NCBI GenBank assembly: GCA_905160935.1
Contig: CAJHZI010000649.1
Coordinates: 930,001 to 994,000, forward strand
Origin: Enchytraeus crypticus
Lineage: Eukaryota; Annelida; Clitellata; Enchytraeida; Enchytraeidae
DNA: 64,000 bases
Direction of reading: 5' to 3'
In this document: positions 1 to 10,514 of the stretch, one piece after another
Numbering within the stretch: the stretch's first letter is position 1
Layout: each line of letters begins with the position of its first letter
Translations under genes and position numbers: made by a program
Notes under the pieces: model-generated
What the model was told of the DNA's origin: nothing
Databases searched by the model: none
The model's input: only the letters and a program-made list of their open reading frames with translations

Positions 1-479
1 AATTGATAAGTGATAATTAGCATATGGAAAAATTTTATACTTAGCAAAATCCAACTAAAGGGTTATAGCATCAACTTGAGTTCTCTAAGGTACTTACAAG
101 CATATATTGTTTCTGTAGCTTTCACAGTATTTGTGCTACTGGGTCTGCTAACTGGGTTGTTTTATTTTATGATTAATTATTTGACTAATTATTAATTAAT
201 TAATGTATTTTTATAGGATAAATAATTATTAGCAGAAGTTTAAGTAAATGACTAAATGCTGAGACTTCTATGCAATAAATTATTTCAGCTTAAACGTTTG
301 CTGTAAATTTTAATTTGGAGATTAGAGTTTGTGGTTAAATCATGACCCTAGCAAAACAGGGATTCGAAGGAAGATGATGATGATGATGATGTGTTTAGAG
401 TAGAGCCTGTGTAATTGACAGAATAGCCTCCAGGTATGTAGTATGTAAAACTGATGTGTCTTCTAACTTATTAGAATAT

Positions 480-790
480 AGTGTTGTAAGTCAGCGGAAG
501 TTCTGGAGAGAGTTGGCACAGATAGACAGTTGATAAATGTATTAAGAAATAGGAAGAAGAGTTGGATAGGACACATTCTAAGGGGGGAAGGTCTATTACA
601 AGAGGTCATAGAAGGTAGAATGGAAGGCAAAAGAGGCAGAGGCAGGCCGAGATTAGGTATGTTAGATGATTTAAAGACCCACTCATATGTGGAAATGAAG
701 AGGAAGGCGGAAGACAGAGAAGAGTGGAGGCGTTATATATCATGGACCTGCCAGTGAGCGGTGCACTAAGAGAGAGAGAGAGTGTTGTAA
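480..790 (+). mobile_element. Family D: 3' end of a LINE reverse-transcriptase ORF with (GA)n tail
   Basis: An open frame at 530-757 encodes a LINE C-terminus: KKSWIGHILRGEG, then GKRGRGRPRLGMLDDLK and EDREEWRRYI. This resembles the region after the polymerase domain of many non-LTR elements. The copy ends in a hairpin-forming CTGCCAGTGAGCGGTGCACT and an AGAG run. It lies in the intron upstream of the first visible TMEM165 exon. Confidence 0.75.
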
Positions 791-904
791 GTAATGTAGG
801 CTTCTCATTACTTGCAGCAGAGTATGGTAAATACTGGACTTGTACTCTGCTTTATTTATTGCTTTGTATTTTATTCATTTGTTGCTTTATTAAGAAAGTT
901 GGTA

Positions 905-1040
905 AAGCTAACTAATGTTAACATCAATTTCCTCACTCGAAAGCAATGTCAGTTACGGGAAAGCCCAGGATTTGAACACCGCATATACTGACTCGCGGTC
1001 GAATATCTTACCAACATTGCCATTGGATTTAGCCAATGGC
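905..1040 (-). repeat. SINE family A (tRNA-derived)
   Basis: Read on the minus strand it has a box-A-like segment near AGCCAGTGGCGATGTTGG, a box-B-like GGTTCAAATCC (here diverged) and the 3' module GAGGAAACTGACGTTAAC. The order and spacing fit a tRNA-derived SINE. Near full length. Confidence 0.75.
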
Positions 1041-1133
1041 AATGTCGTGGCAAAGTTTTAATAAATTGGCTAAATCATTATAATGGTTTACTTTAAAAAT
1101 AATACTGCTGCCTATATTTGTTCCATGTTACAG

Positions 1134-4100
1134 CTCTGTTAGGATTTGCGACAACTATCATTCCACGATGGTTCACATACTATGTCTCTTGTCTCCTGTT
1201 TGCCATTTTCGGCATCAAGATGCTTAAAGAAGGTATGACTGTTTAGTGTCAATTAGTTAGAGGTAGTCATGTAGCTTTATTGTTATAAGACTAATGGTTT
1301 TATGGAGGTGTCATAGGTTTATTTCTATATAGCATCAGAACAGCGCAGAACTGTCTGCTTCATGCACTCAGAACTGTCTGCTTCATGAACTCAGAATTGT
1401 CTGCTTCATGCACTCAGAACTGTCTGTGTCATGCACTCAGAACTCTCTGTTTCATGCACTCAGAACTGTCTGCTGTATTGTAAAGCTTTGCAATGAGATT
1501 TGAAAGTTTTCTCCATTCTTATGTGCAATTTGATTCTGTTGTAGTAATATAGGAAATACTTTATTACTTTAATTTGCAATGAAGCCTTGTCCTTGCTATG
1601 ATTTTGAAATATTCCCTATAGTCGCAGGATAATAATTATATTGATTAATTATAGATGAATATTTAGCATATTTCATGTGAGCTGATAAGATATGAAGTAT
1701 AATGCAATTGTAAGCATATTTTGTATACGCCAATGGTGCGTGTAATCGTGAGTGCATTTTTAGCTGTAGTCTGATGAATGATATTTAGCATTATGGCAAT
1801 TGCCAGATTGATAATTGTGTATAAGAACATATTCGCACGACTCATAATTGTATATCTGAACATATTCGCACGATTGATAATTCTATATCTGAACATATTC
1901 GCATGCTTAGCATATTCGATGGATGCTAATGAGGCTCAGGAAGAATATGAAGAAGTTCAGACAGAATTACGAAAGAAAGATGAAGAGGTTGGTAGATATA
2001 TTTGTAATTCATGTAATATGATTCATATCATTCATTTACATTCATCCAATTAATTTCAATATTGTAGATAAAGACTCTATCTTACAATCAGTCATTCTGT
2101 ATTGAATGCAAATGCTATATAGCCAAATTTTACCAACCCTTTTGACAGTTCCAGAGACAAGTAAGTCAAAAATTAAAAGGGATGAGACTTTATTGAGCAT
2201 GATTTATAGTTTTTGACTGGCGCAGCAAACATTGAGGAAGTGTTCAATCAGTTAACTAATGATAATGTAGGTTTAAATGCTTGGTGTCTAGTGGTTTGGT
2301 GATAGCGTCTCTTAAATAGTATGGACTAGACTTCAATTCTATGTCATATGGGAGAGCCATTCTTGAAAATCTGCATTTGTCTTCAATTTAGCATCCCATC
2401 TCATACGTGATGTCTCATATATGTGATATCTAAATGCACCTTTCAAAACCATTTCGGATTAACAGCAACCTCTAAGTTATCTAAATTTTGAAGACGCTAA
2501 ATATTGCAATATGACGTTGTATTAGTAAGACATTATTTTGGGTAACTGCAAAGCTACTAGTAAACGTTAGTAAAAAGCATTTTGAACCTATTTCAGGATA
2601 ATTTTGAAGAAGCATTTTGGATCAGACTTGACTTAGTGTTTGTAGGAGTTCCTTGTAACTTTAATATAAAAATTCCATTATGATAAAAAAATAACTTTTA
2701 GCATTGTTATTGAGTCTGCTGTAGTATTACATGAAATACTACTTTCTGTTATATAGTTGGGAGTTTACTATTCGGTTGTATTTTGTTTATTGTATAGTGT
2801 ATGCAGTATGTTCTATGTTGTATGTCATTGCATGTTGTAGTGTATTGGATTGTCTTGCTGTGTTGTAATAATTGTGTCGTATTTGCTGTGTAACAGATGG
2901 AAAAGCAGGGCACAGCGGACGTTGAATCAGGAATTATTAGAACGCCGCAGCGCAGAATTCTCTATTCCTTCTTTTCTCGTATATTTCTTCAGTCGTTCAC
3001 GCTGACATTTTTGGCTGAGTGGGGGGATAGGTCTCAAATAGCCACCATCATTCTAGCAGCACGTGATGTACGTTAAAATATGTTACAACGTAACTAAATA
3101 TATAGGGTTATTTACGACCATGTGCAACTTTACTGATATTTTAGAATTTCAGTTATTAGATTTGTATCCATTTTTAGATTATTTGTAAAAGCAGCAGCTA
3201 AAAGGCTTTTAATTTACTAGCAGCTGGTTGCTAAATATTTTACGTTAATATTTATACAGGATTATTATCTGTTCTGTTCTGCCATGACCTTCTAAATATA
3301 ATTCCAGAATAGGGATCTTAAAACTGTGTTTGATGTTCTTTCTAATTAATTAATTGGTTAGTTGATGAGTGATCGATAATCAAACAATCATTTAAGTCGA
3401 TTGTTTGATAGGAAGTGATAGGAGTAATCATTGGTGGAACGCTGGGTCACGCTCTCTGTACAAGTCTAGCTGTGATCGGTGGTCGCTGCATAGCTCAACA
3501 CATCTCTATCAAAACAGGTAACTGCAGTAAAGTTAAATCACACAAATTGATCTAAGTAGGCAGACTTCGACCTGTTAATTTGACGCTATGGGCTTGCTGC
3601 GGGCTACTGGTTGGGTTGGTGGCAAAGTTAGACTCATACCTGGTTTGTTGGTTGGGTTCGCATCGCTGTTGGTCTGGAGTCTTAATGCAAGTTTTCACAC
3701 ACGTACCGCGTCGATTGGATGGGAATACAGCTTTGCCAAATAGCAGTTAAGAGCATGAGAATTTGAGATCTTAGCTGTACATGAAGTAAAAAAATTACTT
3801 TGTTATGCACATGACAAACTGCACGTGTTTACAGGTTTTTTGCGTAGTTTCTGTTCTTGTAGTTTTCATTTTTTGCTCCTTCTTCTCCATGACTATTAAT
3901 GAGCATTGCCTTTTTATTCGCTTCGATTGATTTAAGAATAACCTTCAAATACCCTAGGGACTTTTTTATTCTAAGTTGTCAACACTGAGTCTTCCAACAC
4001 CTTTCATGTACTAACCCGGCCCGTCGTTGCGTGTATCGATGTATTTCGTTTATTGAATGACAAATTTCGTTTATTGGCGCTGAGTTGAACCAAGTGTACA

Positions 4101-4759
4101 GCATGGGATCTCTAGATCCCATGCTGTACGCATGTTATGCTTGTTGCATCGCCTTGACTTCAGCACACAAGCTTACCTCGAGAGACAATTATTACACTAG
4201 TAATTTGTGTGTTCCAGTATCAAAGAAATTACTGTGCGTTTAACATTTACATATCTTAAGAGGCGACTAAGCAAGGACTGAGGTTAAGAGAATCCATCTC
4301 AGAAGCCATATTTTTCGTAAGCTAAAATAGCATTAAGGTGTGGATAAGGCATAACCCTTGGTGAAGTGGTTAATTTATATGATCAATTGAGTGCTCCTTA
4401 TGGAGCATAAATCAGAGTGCAGGTAAAAATATGTACCTTGGACCTGCCGCTTGGCTGAACATTAGATAGTGCTAACAAGCTAATGTTAACGTCAGTTTCC
4501 TCACTCGAAAGCGATGTCAGTGACGGGCGAGCTCAGGATTTAAACTCAGCACATACGCTTTCTAATATCTTGCCGACATCGCCACTGGCTCCAGCCAAAA
4601 ATGAGAGAGAATTTTGATTGCATGTTTACGAATGATAGCTAACTTATTGATGTGCTAGCCATGTTATTGATTGATGTTTCAGTTCACTTTGTTGGAGGGA
4701 TAGTATTTCTCATATTTGCCCTGTCAGCTCTCTTCATACAGCCCGACGATCATGACTAG
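1134..4759 (+). CDS. TMEM165: TMEM165 (UPF0016/GDT1 family), 3' five exons
   Basis: Exons at 1134-1232, 1911-1987, 2897-3067, 3412-3517 and 4683-4759 (TAG) join in phase with GT-AG introns. The family is a Golgi multipass transporter for Mn2+/Ca2+ against protons, needed for normal glycosylation. The first exon gives a membrane helix (LLGFATTIIPRWFTYYVS) ending in FGIKMLKE. The second gives the acidic cytosolic linker with EAQEEYEEVQTEL, which aligns residue for residue with human TMEM165. The third carries the second copy of the family signature as EWGDRS within TLTFLAEWGDRSQIATI. The last two give IGGTLGHALCTSLAVIGGR and the final helix, ending QPDDHD. The N-terminal half, including the first E-x-G-D motif, must lie left of position 1; no matching exon is seen in 1-1133. 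A possible poly(A) signal AATAAA is at 5187-5192. Confidence 0.93.
1336..1472. repeat. Minisatellite, about 25-bp unit, about five copies
   Basis: Tandem copies of ACTCAGAACTGTCTGCTTCA with small changes, inside the intron after the first visible TMEM165 exon. Confidence 0.9.
1805..1920. repeat. Tandem repeat running into the TMEM165 exon acceptor
   Basis: Three units of about 32 bp, each with GAACATATTCGCACGA. The fourth, partial unit holds the splice acceptor (AG at 1909-1910), and its CATATTCG is the first eight bases of the coding exon. Confidence 0.85.
3830..4040 (-). repeat. 5S-rRNA-derived repeat, copy 1
   Basis: On the minus strand it begins with words of the 5S rRNA internal promoter (GACGGGCCGGGTTAGTAC at about 4025-4007, then GGAAGAC), followed by a tail shared with the copies near 46.0 and 52.6 kb, for example GAAGGTTATTCTTAAATC. 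Lies in the last TMEM165 intron. Confidence 0.55.
4096..4129. repeat. Perfect inverted repeat, 16-bp arms, 2-bp centre
   Basis: The arm GTACAGCATGGGATCT and its exact reverse complement are separated by CT, which makes a long cruciform- or hairpin-capable palindrome in the last TMEM165 intron. Confidence 0.95.
4245..4470 (+). mobile_element. Family E repeat copy
   Basis: Shares a GAGGCGACTAAGCAAGGA start, a CTCAGAAGCCATATTTTTC middle and the end ATGTACCTTGGACCTGCC with copies at 20.4, 29.7 and 33.1 kb. Confidence 0.7.
4475..4605 (-). repeat. SINE family A
   Basis: Near full-length minus-strand copy lying directly beside the family E copy, in the last TMEM165 intron. Confidence 0.75.
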
Positions 4760-6212
4760 TCTAGAATTCCACGTGAACATTGATGTAGTTGTGATATATT
4801 AACTACGGCGCTGGCTACTTCACCGCGTGATTAGCATTTTAAAATTCTTACTGTACATTATGTTAAAAGTATATAATTTATCGGATATAGAAATATAATC
4901 TCCGCTGTTGATGTTGTTGGCTCTGGAAGCGTCAAACGGGTTTTGGTAACTTCATTGTAGCTTTCTTTTTATATAGAGCACTAGTTTTCAGGATTTCAGC
5001 TTTTTGATTGACAGAATTGACTAATTTTACAAGTTAAGTCACCGGCATTTAAGCTTGATTATGCAGTCTGATAAATACTGACAGTAGTAAGTTATTTGGG
5101 AAATAGTTATATATCTGTAATTATTATTATGTGTGCTGTTTGCTGGTTAGAATGTAATATGATCTTATAGATTTTGTTATTTAAATAATAAATTAGAGCA
5201 AATTATTTTGATGTATTGAGTTTGAGGTATTATATATGCCAGTGCTTATGTATGTGCCAATAAGAGCTCGTGTGGATATTGCTAGATGATGACATGGACG
5301 TCAAATTTTGCAAGGAAGCTTCCATTCATTTAATCGTTTGGACAATATTCCGTCTACTGATAAAAATAGTGTTGAACACAGTATATTTTTTGAGAAAATT
5401 CAGATCTAAATTATAAATATAGGCCTATATGTAAATATATATATACATATACATGTATATTTGAGATATACATGTAGATAGCTCTAATAATTTCTCGGTG
5501 ATAGCACAGAGGAATGATAATTATTTATTAGAGATATGTCCCAAGTGCTACCACCGCAATTTGCGTGTAGATTTTCTGATGTAGTCCTCTGATTTCTCCC
5601 TAGATTAAAATTCTCATTGATTGACTCTGGTTCGAAGCCGACCACACAAATAAATAATAGAAGCTTTGCTCTCTTTTAACAACTATACCATCTCCATGAA
5701 TTCTAAAAAAGGCCAAGCAGTTTTGCATGTTTAGTGTGTCTGTGAGTTTTATTGAATAATTTATATTCTTAAGTTAACAATTATGTAAAATTGTTCTTCT
5801 TAATTTTGATACCCATTATTAATTGTTTAAATTTGAAATTACTTTTGAGTTAAAACTTAAATTCATTAATATATCTTTAGGCTTTTAAAATGATATTAAA
5901 CTGCCAAAATCATTTCGACCATAAAAAATTGCGTTAAACATAGTTTTGCATGTTTAGTACGTCTGTGTGTTTTATTTTTAATCATTTAAATTTTTAATTA
6001 TTTAAATGTGTTTTATCGTAATTATGATGCCCAACAACTTTATTGTTTAAATTTGAAATTTGCTTCTGAATTAAAATTAATTACAAAATCATTTCGACCA
6101 TCAAAAACTGCGTTTAGTCTGTAAATGTGTAATAGTAAAACTTCGAGAAAAGTTACACTCCGTATTAATTTTGTCAACATTTCACAGCGATTCTTATCTG
6201 GGTAAAAGGATG
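4760..6212. other. Gene-free AT-rich DNA
   Basis: 3' flank of TMEM165. Apart from the possible AATAAA at 5187 I see only AT-rich sequence and short direct repeats at 5700-6120 (two diverged copies containing TTTGCATGTTTAGT). No coding frame is supported. Confidence 0.6.
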
Positions 6213-6224
6213 TCATATTGATCT

Positions 6225-6395
6225 CTCTCTCTCTCTCTCTCTTAGTGCACTGCCCACTGGCAGGTCCATGGTATATAACGCCTCCTCTCTTCTCTGTCTT
6301 CCGCCTTCCTCTTCATTTCCACATATGAGTGGGTCTTTAAATCCTCTAACATTCCTAATTCGGCCTGCCCCCTCCCATATTGATCTATAAAGTAC
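6225..6395 (-). mobile_element. Family D LINE 3' end
   Basis: Minus-strand copy. It encodes a diverged GNEEEGGRQRREEALYTMDL and ends in a (CT)n run on the plus strand. It is shorter and more diverged than the copy at 480-790. Confidence 0.65.
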
Positions 6396-6694
6396 GAATA
6401 TTCCTCTACGCTGGGTGTGGCAGGATAATGAACATTTAAAATTGAAATCCTGGATCGGTAGCATTAATTTAATAAAAATAGACATTAAATGTCTTCAAGC
6501 CGTGGACCTTTCAAGTTTATGAATTCAAATATATTCTATTACACCTTCGTAATTTCAACAAGGCAAACACGGTTCCTCAACGTGGGAAGTAAATTACAAT
6601 TTACTCACTTCAAACGAGTTTAATTGTCGATGTGAAAAATGATGCAACTAAGTGCGCATTAAAATAGAAAACGTTTTGCAAGTAGTAAAATCAG

Positions 6695-6760
6695 AAATAA
6701 TAATAATAAAGGTTTAACGTCCGTTTCCTCATACAAGGATGATGTCAGGGACGTCAGGAA
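6695..6760 (-). repeat. Family C 3' end with (ATT)n tail
   Basis: Read on the minus strand: ACATCATCCTTGTATGAGGA, then AACGGACGTTAAACC and ATT repeats. Only the 3' part is recognisable. Confidence 0.6.
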
Positions 6761-7319
6761 ACGCATAGCAACCTTTTCGAGAAGCGAGTCACTTCAGGAA
6801 AATTGTTTATTCGCATGCCACATAGCTTCATCAGAATTTACCCTGACTTGACATTACCCTGATTGAGTACTGGACTGGCACCAAGACAGACATTTATTTT
6901 AAACGTATATTTTTTACCATTTGGTTTTGGTAAATCAATTGTAGTGATGCGTGCTATGGGGACTTACCTGACATAATTATCGGATAAGAAAACGAACGTC
7001 AACGCTATATAATTAGGCCCTACTATTAATTATTTATTATTTTTGAGAAATACGTTAGATAAATATTTTAGGTGATAATTGCAAACGCGTAAGCTGATAT
7101 AAACATCTAATTTTATAATGAAAAAGTTGAAGAACAAATGGTCATAATCCGCATTTGACAGATTACTATGTCTAATCAAAGTTATTTTACAAAATACCTG
7201 CATATACATTTATGTACATGAAAGATGTAGGCTATGTCATGCCACAGATTATATGTAGCAAAGGCGATGTAATGGAATGTCAAACTATCACCCGATTAAT
7301 CTCCTGTGATATGCTGAAG

Positions 7320-7400
7320 ATTTTTGACCACGCTTAACGCCAGGCTCTAAGCATAACGCCAGGCTTTAAGCTTAACGCCAGGCTCTAAGCATGGTCAGCA
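7320..7400. repeat. Short tandem repeat, about 22-bp unit
   Basis: Three to four copies of TAACGCCAGGCTCTAAGC, immediately upstream of the LINE fragment that follows. Confidence 0.8.
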
Positions 7401-7860
7401 TAACGCCTAACCAAGGACAGCGGACGCCATTCATGCACGACTGTTGCTATGGAAACATCGAGAGAAAGAACATACCAGTACGTAGAGCATTTCTTGACAT
7501 AGAGAAATCGTTCGACCGAATACCACACGAACTCATTTGGCATGTCCTACAGACACATAATGTACCTGAAACCTATTTACGTCCGCAGAGTCCAGCTGAT
7601 TTACCGAGACGTCACCAGCGGTGTGCAGACCTCAGTGAGAGTCTCGACACCATTCTCTATCCACGTCGGCGTCCATAAAAGGTCAGCTCTTTCACCTCTC
7701 ATTTTTCTGTTTTTTGTGTCTTCCTGGCGAGCAAGGAACAATCAGAACTTCAGCTCCAAACACAGAGATGGAAGGATCTGTTCAGTGATAAGAGAATGCG
7801 GTTATACATAAATAACACCGAATGATTGGGGTGCCATCCCAACCAGTCGGAACAATATGC
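7391..7860 (+). pseudogene. RTE/BovB-like LINE reverse transcriptase fragment
   Basis: Two overlapping frames carry consecutive parts of a non-LTR reverse transcriptase. The first has motif A as FLDIEKSFDRIPHELIW and then HNVPETYL. The second continues with VQLIYRDVTSGVQTSV and a degraded motif B, VGVHKRSALSPLIF. The wording (ekaFDRvP.e.iW..L, then V..G..QGs.LSP) is typical of the RTE/BovB group. A frameshift near 7570-7600 separates the halves, and no catalytic FADD/YADD motif follows, so the copy is dead and truncated at both ends. Confidence 0.8.
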
Positions 7861-9724
7861 GCTGAGGGAGAAGAACCGGTAGTTTAAAGGTACTCTATTT
7901 CGGATCTGAGTTACATAAATATTATGCATTTAACGGTAATTGTCACCAAAACCAAAACTATGCATGCAATTATAATTAGGCCAGCATGTAAATATAATTA
8001 CATATAATTACCAGAATAAGGCCTAATCACTATATAAAGCTACAGCTGTTATTCTTGCAAGCTGTCCATGCTAAACCACATTTTCAATGGTAAAAAGTTT
8101 GCTATTGTACAACATTTTTGAAACATTTGTGCTGTAATAAAAGTGTTTCTTTTTCGCTAGAGTTCTACAAGGTTATTGCAACAAATTCCTGCTGTAGTTT
8201 TCATTCGCATTTATCCCATTATCGTGTATGCCTCTAAGCTAATTTAACATTAAACTTCTCAATACATGTACACTATGCCTACGGTGATATATTCATTGTT
8301 TTTCTTTATTCTGCAAAGTACCTATTACGATAAGTGCAGTTTACGGTTGATTTAGGCCTATGCTGCAATTTCCCGGATACAACGCGAACAGAGCTTATAA
8401 TTAGATTGTATGCAAATGAGGTTTTGAGTGCAATATATAATATAATATTATGAAAAGTTAACGTTTAAATCCAAGCTTGAGGATTCATTCATTGAAATTG
8501 GTTTTAGTGACGGATTAGCCTTCGTTCGAACGCTGAATCTTCTGATTCACTGCATAATAGCACACCTTTCAGTAATTGCTTCCATCAAAGTACCTTTAAA
8601 GAAATCTTACAAAGAATTTGAAAGTAAAGATGCTTGCGAAAGTCTATTTAATTAATTGCTGTTTGAGTTTATTCGTTTCGCTTTCAATTCATCCATTTTT
8701 ATATGTAATTCTACATGTGTCTGTGTTTATATCAAGAAAATGGAGAACACCGATTATAGAAGATTATAATTTGAAATATTTGAAATGCATGTACTGTAGG
8801 CTACTAGGCCCAACATTATTTTGGAGTACATAGACTTAATTACGCAAGAAACATATTAGAGAAGAATGATTATTCCTGATGGTATCTACGTGTGTCACTA
8901 TATAATATACCAATGTTCAATTATTCCTCTCTGAGTCGATCAGTTCATATTTGAAGGCTTTGGCTTTCTCTCAGCACTCTGATCTATAGCTGTCAGGAAC
9001 AGAGCGACCGATATATCTAGAAAGTCTGTGCGATAAACATATGCAGTATTGCACACAAATATATGACATTATATGGCAGATATATGAAATAAATATATCG
9101 ATATAGGAAATTATATGGCAGAGAACGTCAATTACACTGACGAATGAAGAACGTTCCAACTGGCGTATTAGCATGTGCATGTTTTATGTACACTGTACTT
9201 TAGAATCTTCTGTTAGGTACCTTTTGTATTCCTAGAATCTAAAACAACAATATCCGCTACATTATTACTATATTATTTTATTCAGCTCATGATTACAATT
9301 GAACTCTTCCTGTAAAGTAGTCTCGAAGACCGAGTTCGGCCATGATACTGCTGTATAAGTTTTCGTTGTTAATAATAAAATAATAATAATTATATGTTGT
9401 CAGCGTGAAGAGTCTCTTGATGTCTAGTGATAAAATGGTTTTTACTTAAAGCAAAGGAAAACCACCTCAGAGTTCAGTTAGTCTGTCTCGTATCAAGGAA
9501 AGGATTGATTGAAATAACCTATATATACATGTAGAGTGGGCATCCTGCTACAATTCTGTTATAAACTACAACTACAGGCTCAGCAGTATTCTCCTTGTAG
9601 AAAAAACAATTCAGTCACTCAGGTAATTTTATTCTAGGAGTATATCGTTGATAAAGTAAATTACTGATCTGCAAACGTTAATAGATTACAATCCGTTTTT
9701 TGTCGATGAAAGAATTGCTGTCGT
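7861..9724. other. Gene-free stretch
   Basis: AT-rich intergenic sequence. The short open frames at 8618-8833 and 8971-9180 have no recognisable composition or motif and look like chance. Nothing else stands out. Confidence 0.55.
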
Positions 9725-9835
9725 GAATTCAACGGAGCTGCTGATTGTGTCTCAAAAGTGCTCGATGTTGTCATTGATGACTGTAGCACTCTAATTGTTG
9801 TTGTTGTTGTTGTTGTTGTCGTCTGCAGCCGGTTG
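9725..9835 (-). repeat. Family H repeat with (GTT)n run
   Basis: On the minus strand, an AAC run is followed by GAGTGCTACAGTCATCAATG and ACAACATCGAGCAC. Copies at 40.5 and 60.9 kb share the same block. It ends just outside the terminal exon of the ODF3-like gene. Confidence 0.65.
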
Positions 9836-9844
9836 TTGACTTGT

Positions 9845-10469
9845 CTAGAAGCTGTTGTCGCTGCCTGTCAGCATGGTGGAAGCGTATGGGCTGTGACGTA
9901 TTCCAAACGAGAAATGGGGCGGCTCTCTTTTGTGAGCCCAAACCTACGTAAATAATACAGGAAATGCTTCTGCGATACTAGTCTACTGTATATCTCAATG
10001 AAAATAAAGGCAGCTACAATAAACACGAAGACAACTTTCTTTCTTAACTAGATGTAAAAAATTGAGACCTACTTACGCTTGATTGCTCTATTGAAAATTG
10101 CACGATTTATTTATAGATTGATTGATCGATTTATACATGTATATTATTTTATTGCTTGAGATACTGATAATAAGGAAGGAAATAGAGGAAGAGGCAGGAC
10201 GAGATTAGGTATGTTAGACGATTTAAAGACCGAGTCATATGACGTACATGAAGATGAAAGCGTAAGACAAAGAAGAGTGGAGGCGTCATATGCCATGGAC
10301 CTGCTAGTAGGCAAAGCTAATGTAAACGTCAGTTTCCTCACTCGAAAGCAATGTCAGTTAAGGGCGAGCCCAGGATTTGAACCCCGCACGTAGGCCTACT
10401 AATCCGCAGACGAGTGTCTTACCGACTTCGCCACTGGCTCCAGCCAGGAGCGCATGCACTAAGAGAGAT

Positions 10470-10514
<45 letters not shown>

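Noticed and set aside
10-195. 61-residue frame with a hydrophobic stretch, possible missing TMEM165 helix
   Set aside because: It does not match the expected first half (no E-x-G-D-K-T motif) and lacks a fitting splice donor in phase with the exon at 1134.
905-1040. Genuine tRNA genes at the SINE A and J heads
   Set aside because: Boxes A and B are present but the cloverleaf is not complete, and the same sequence recurs with non-tRNA tails.
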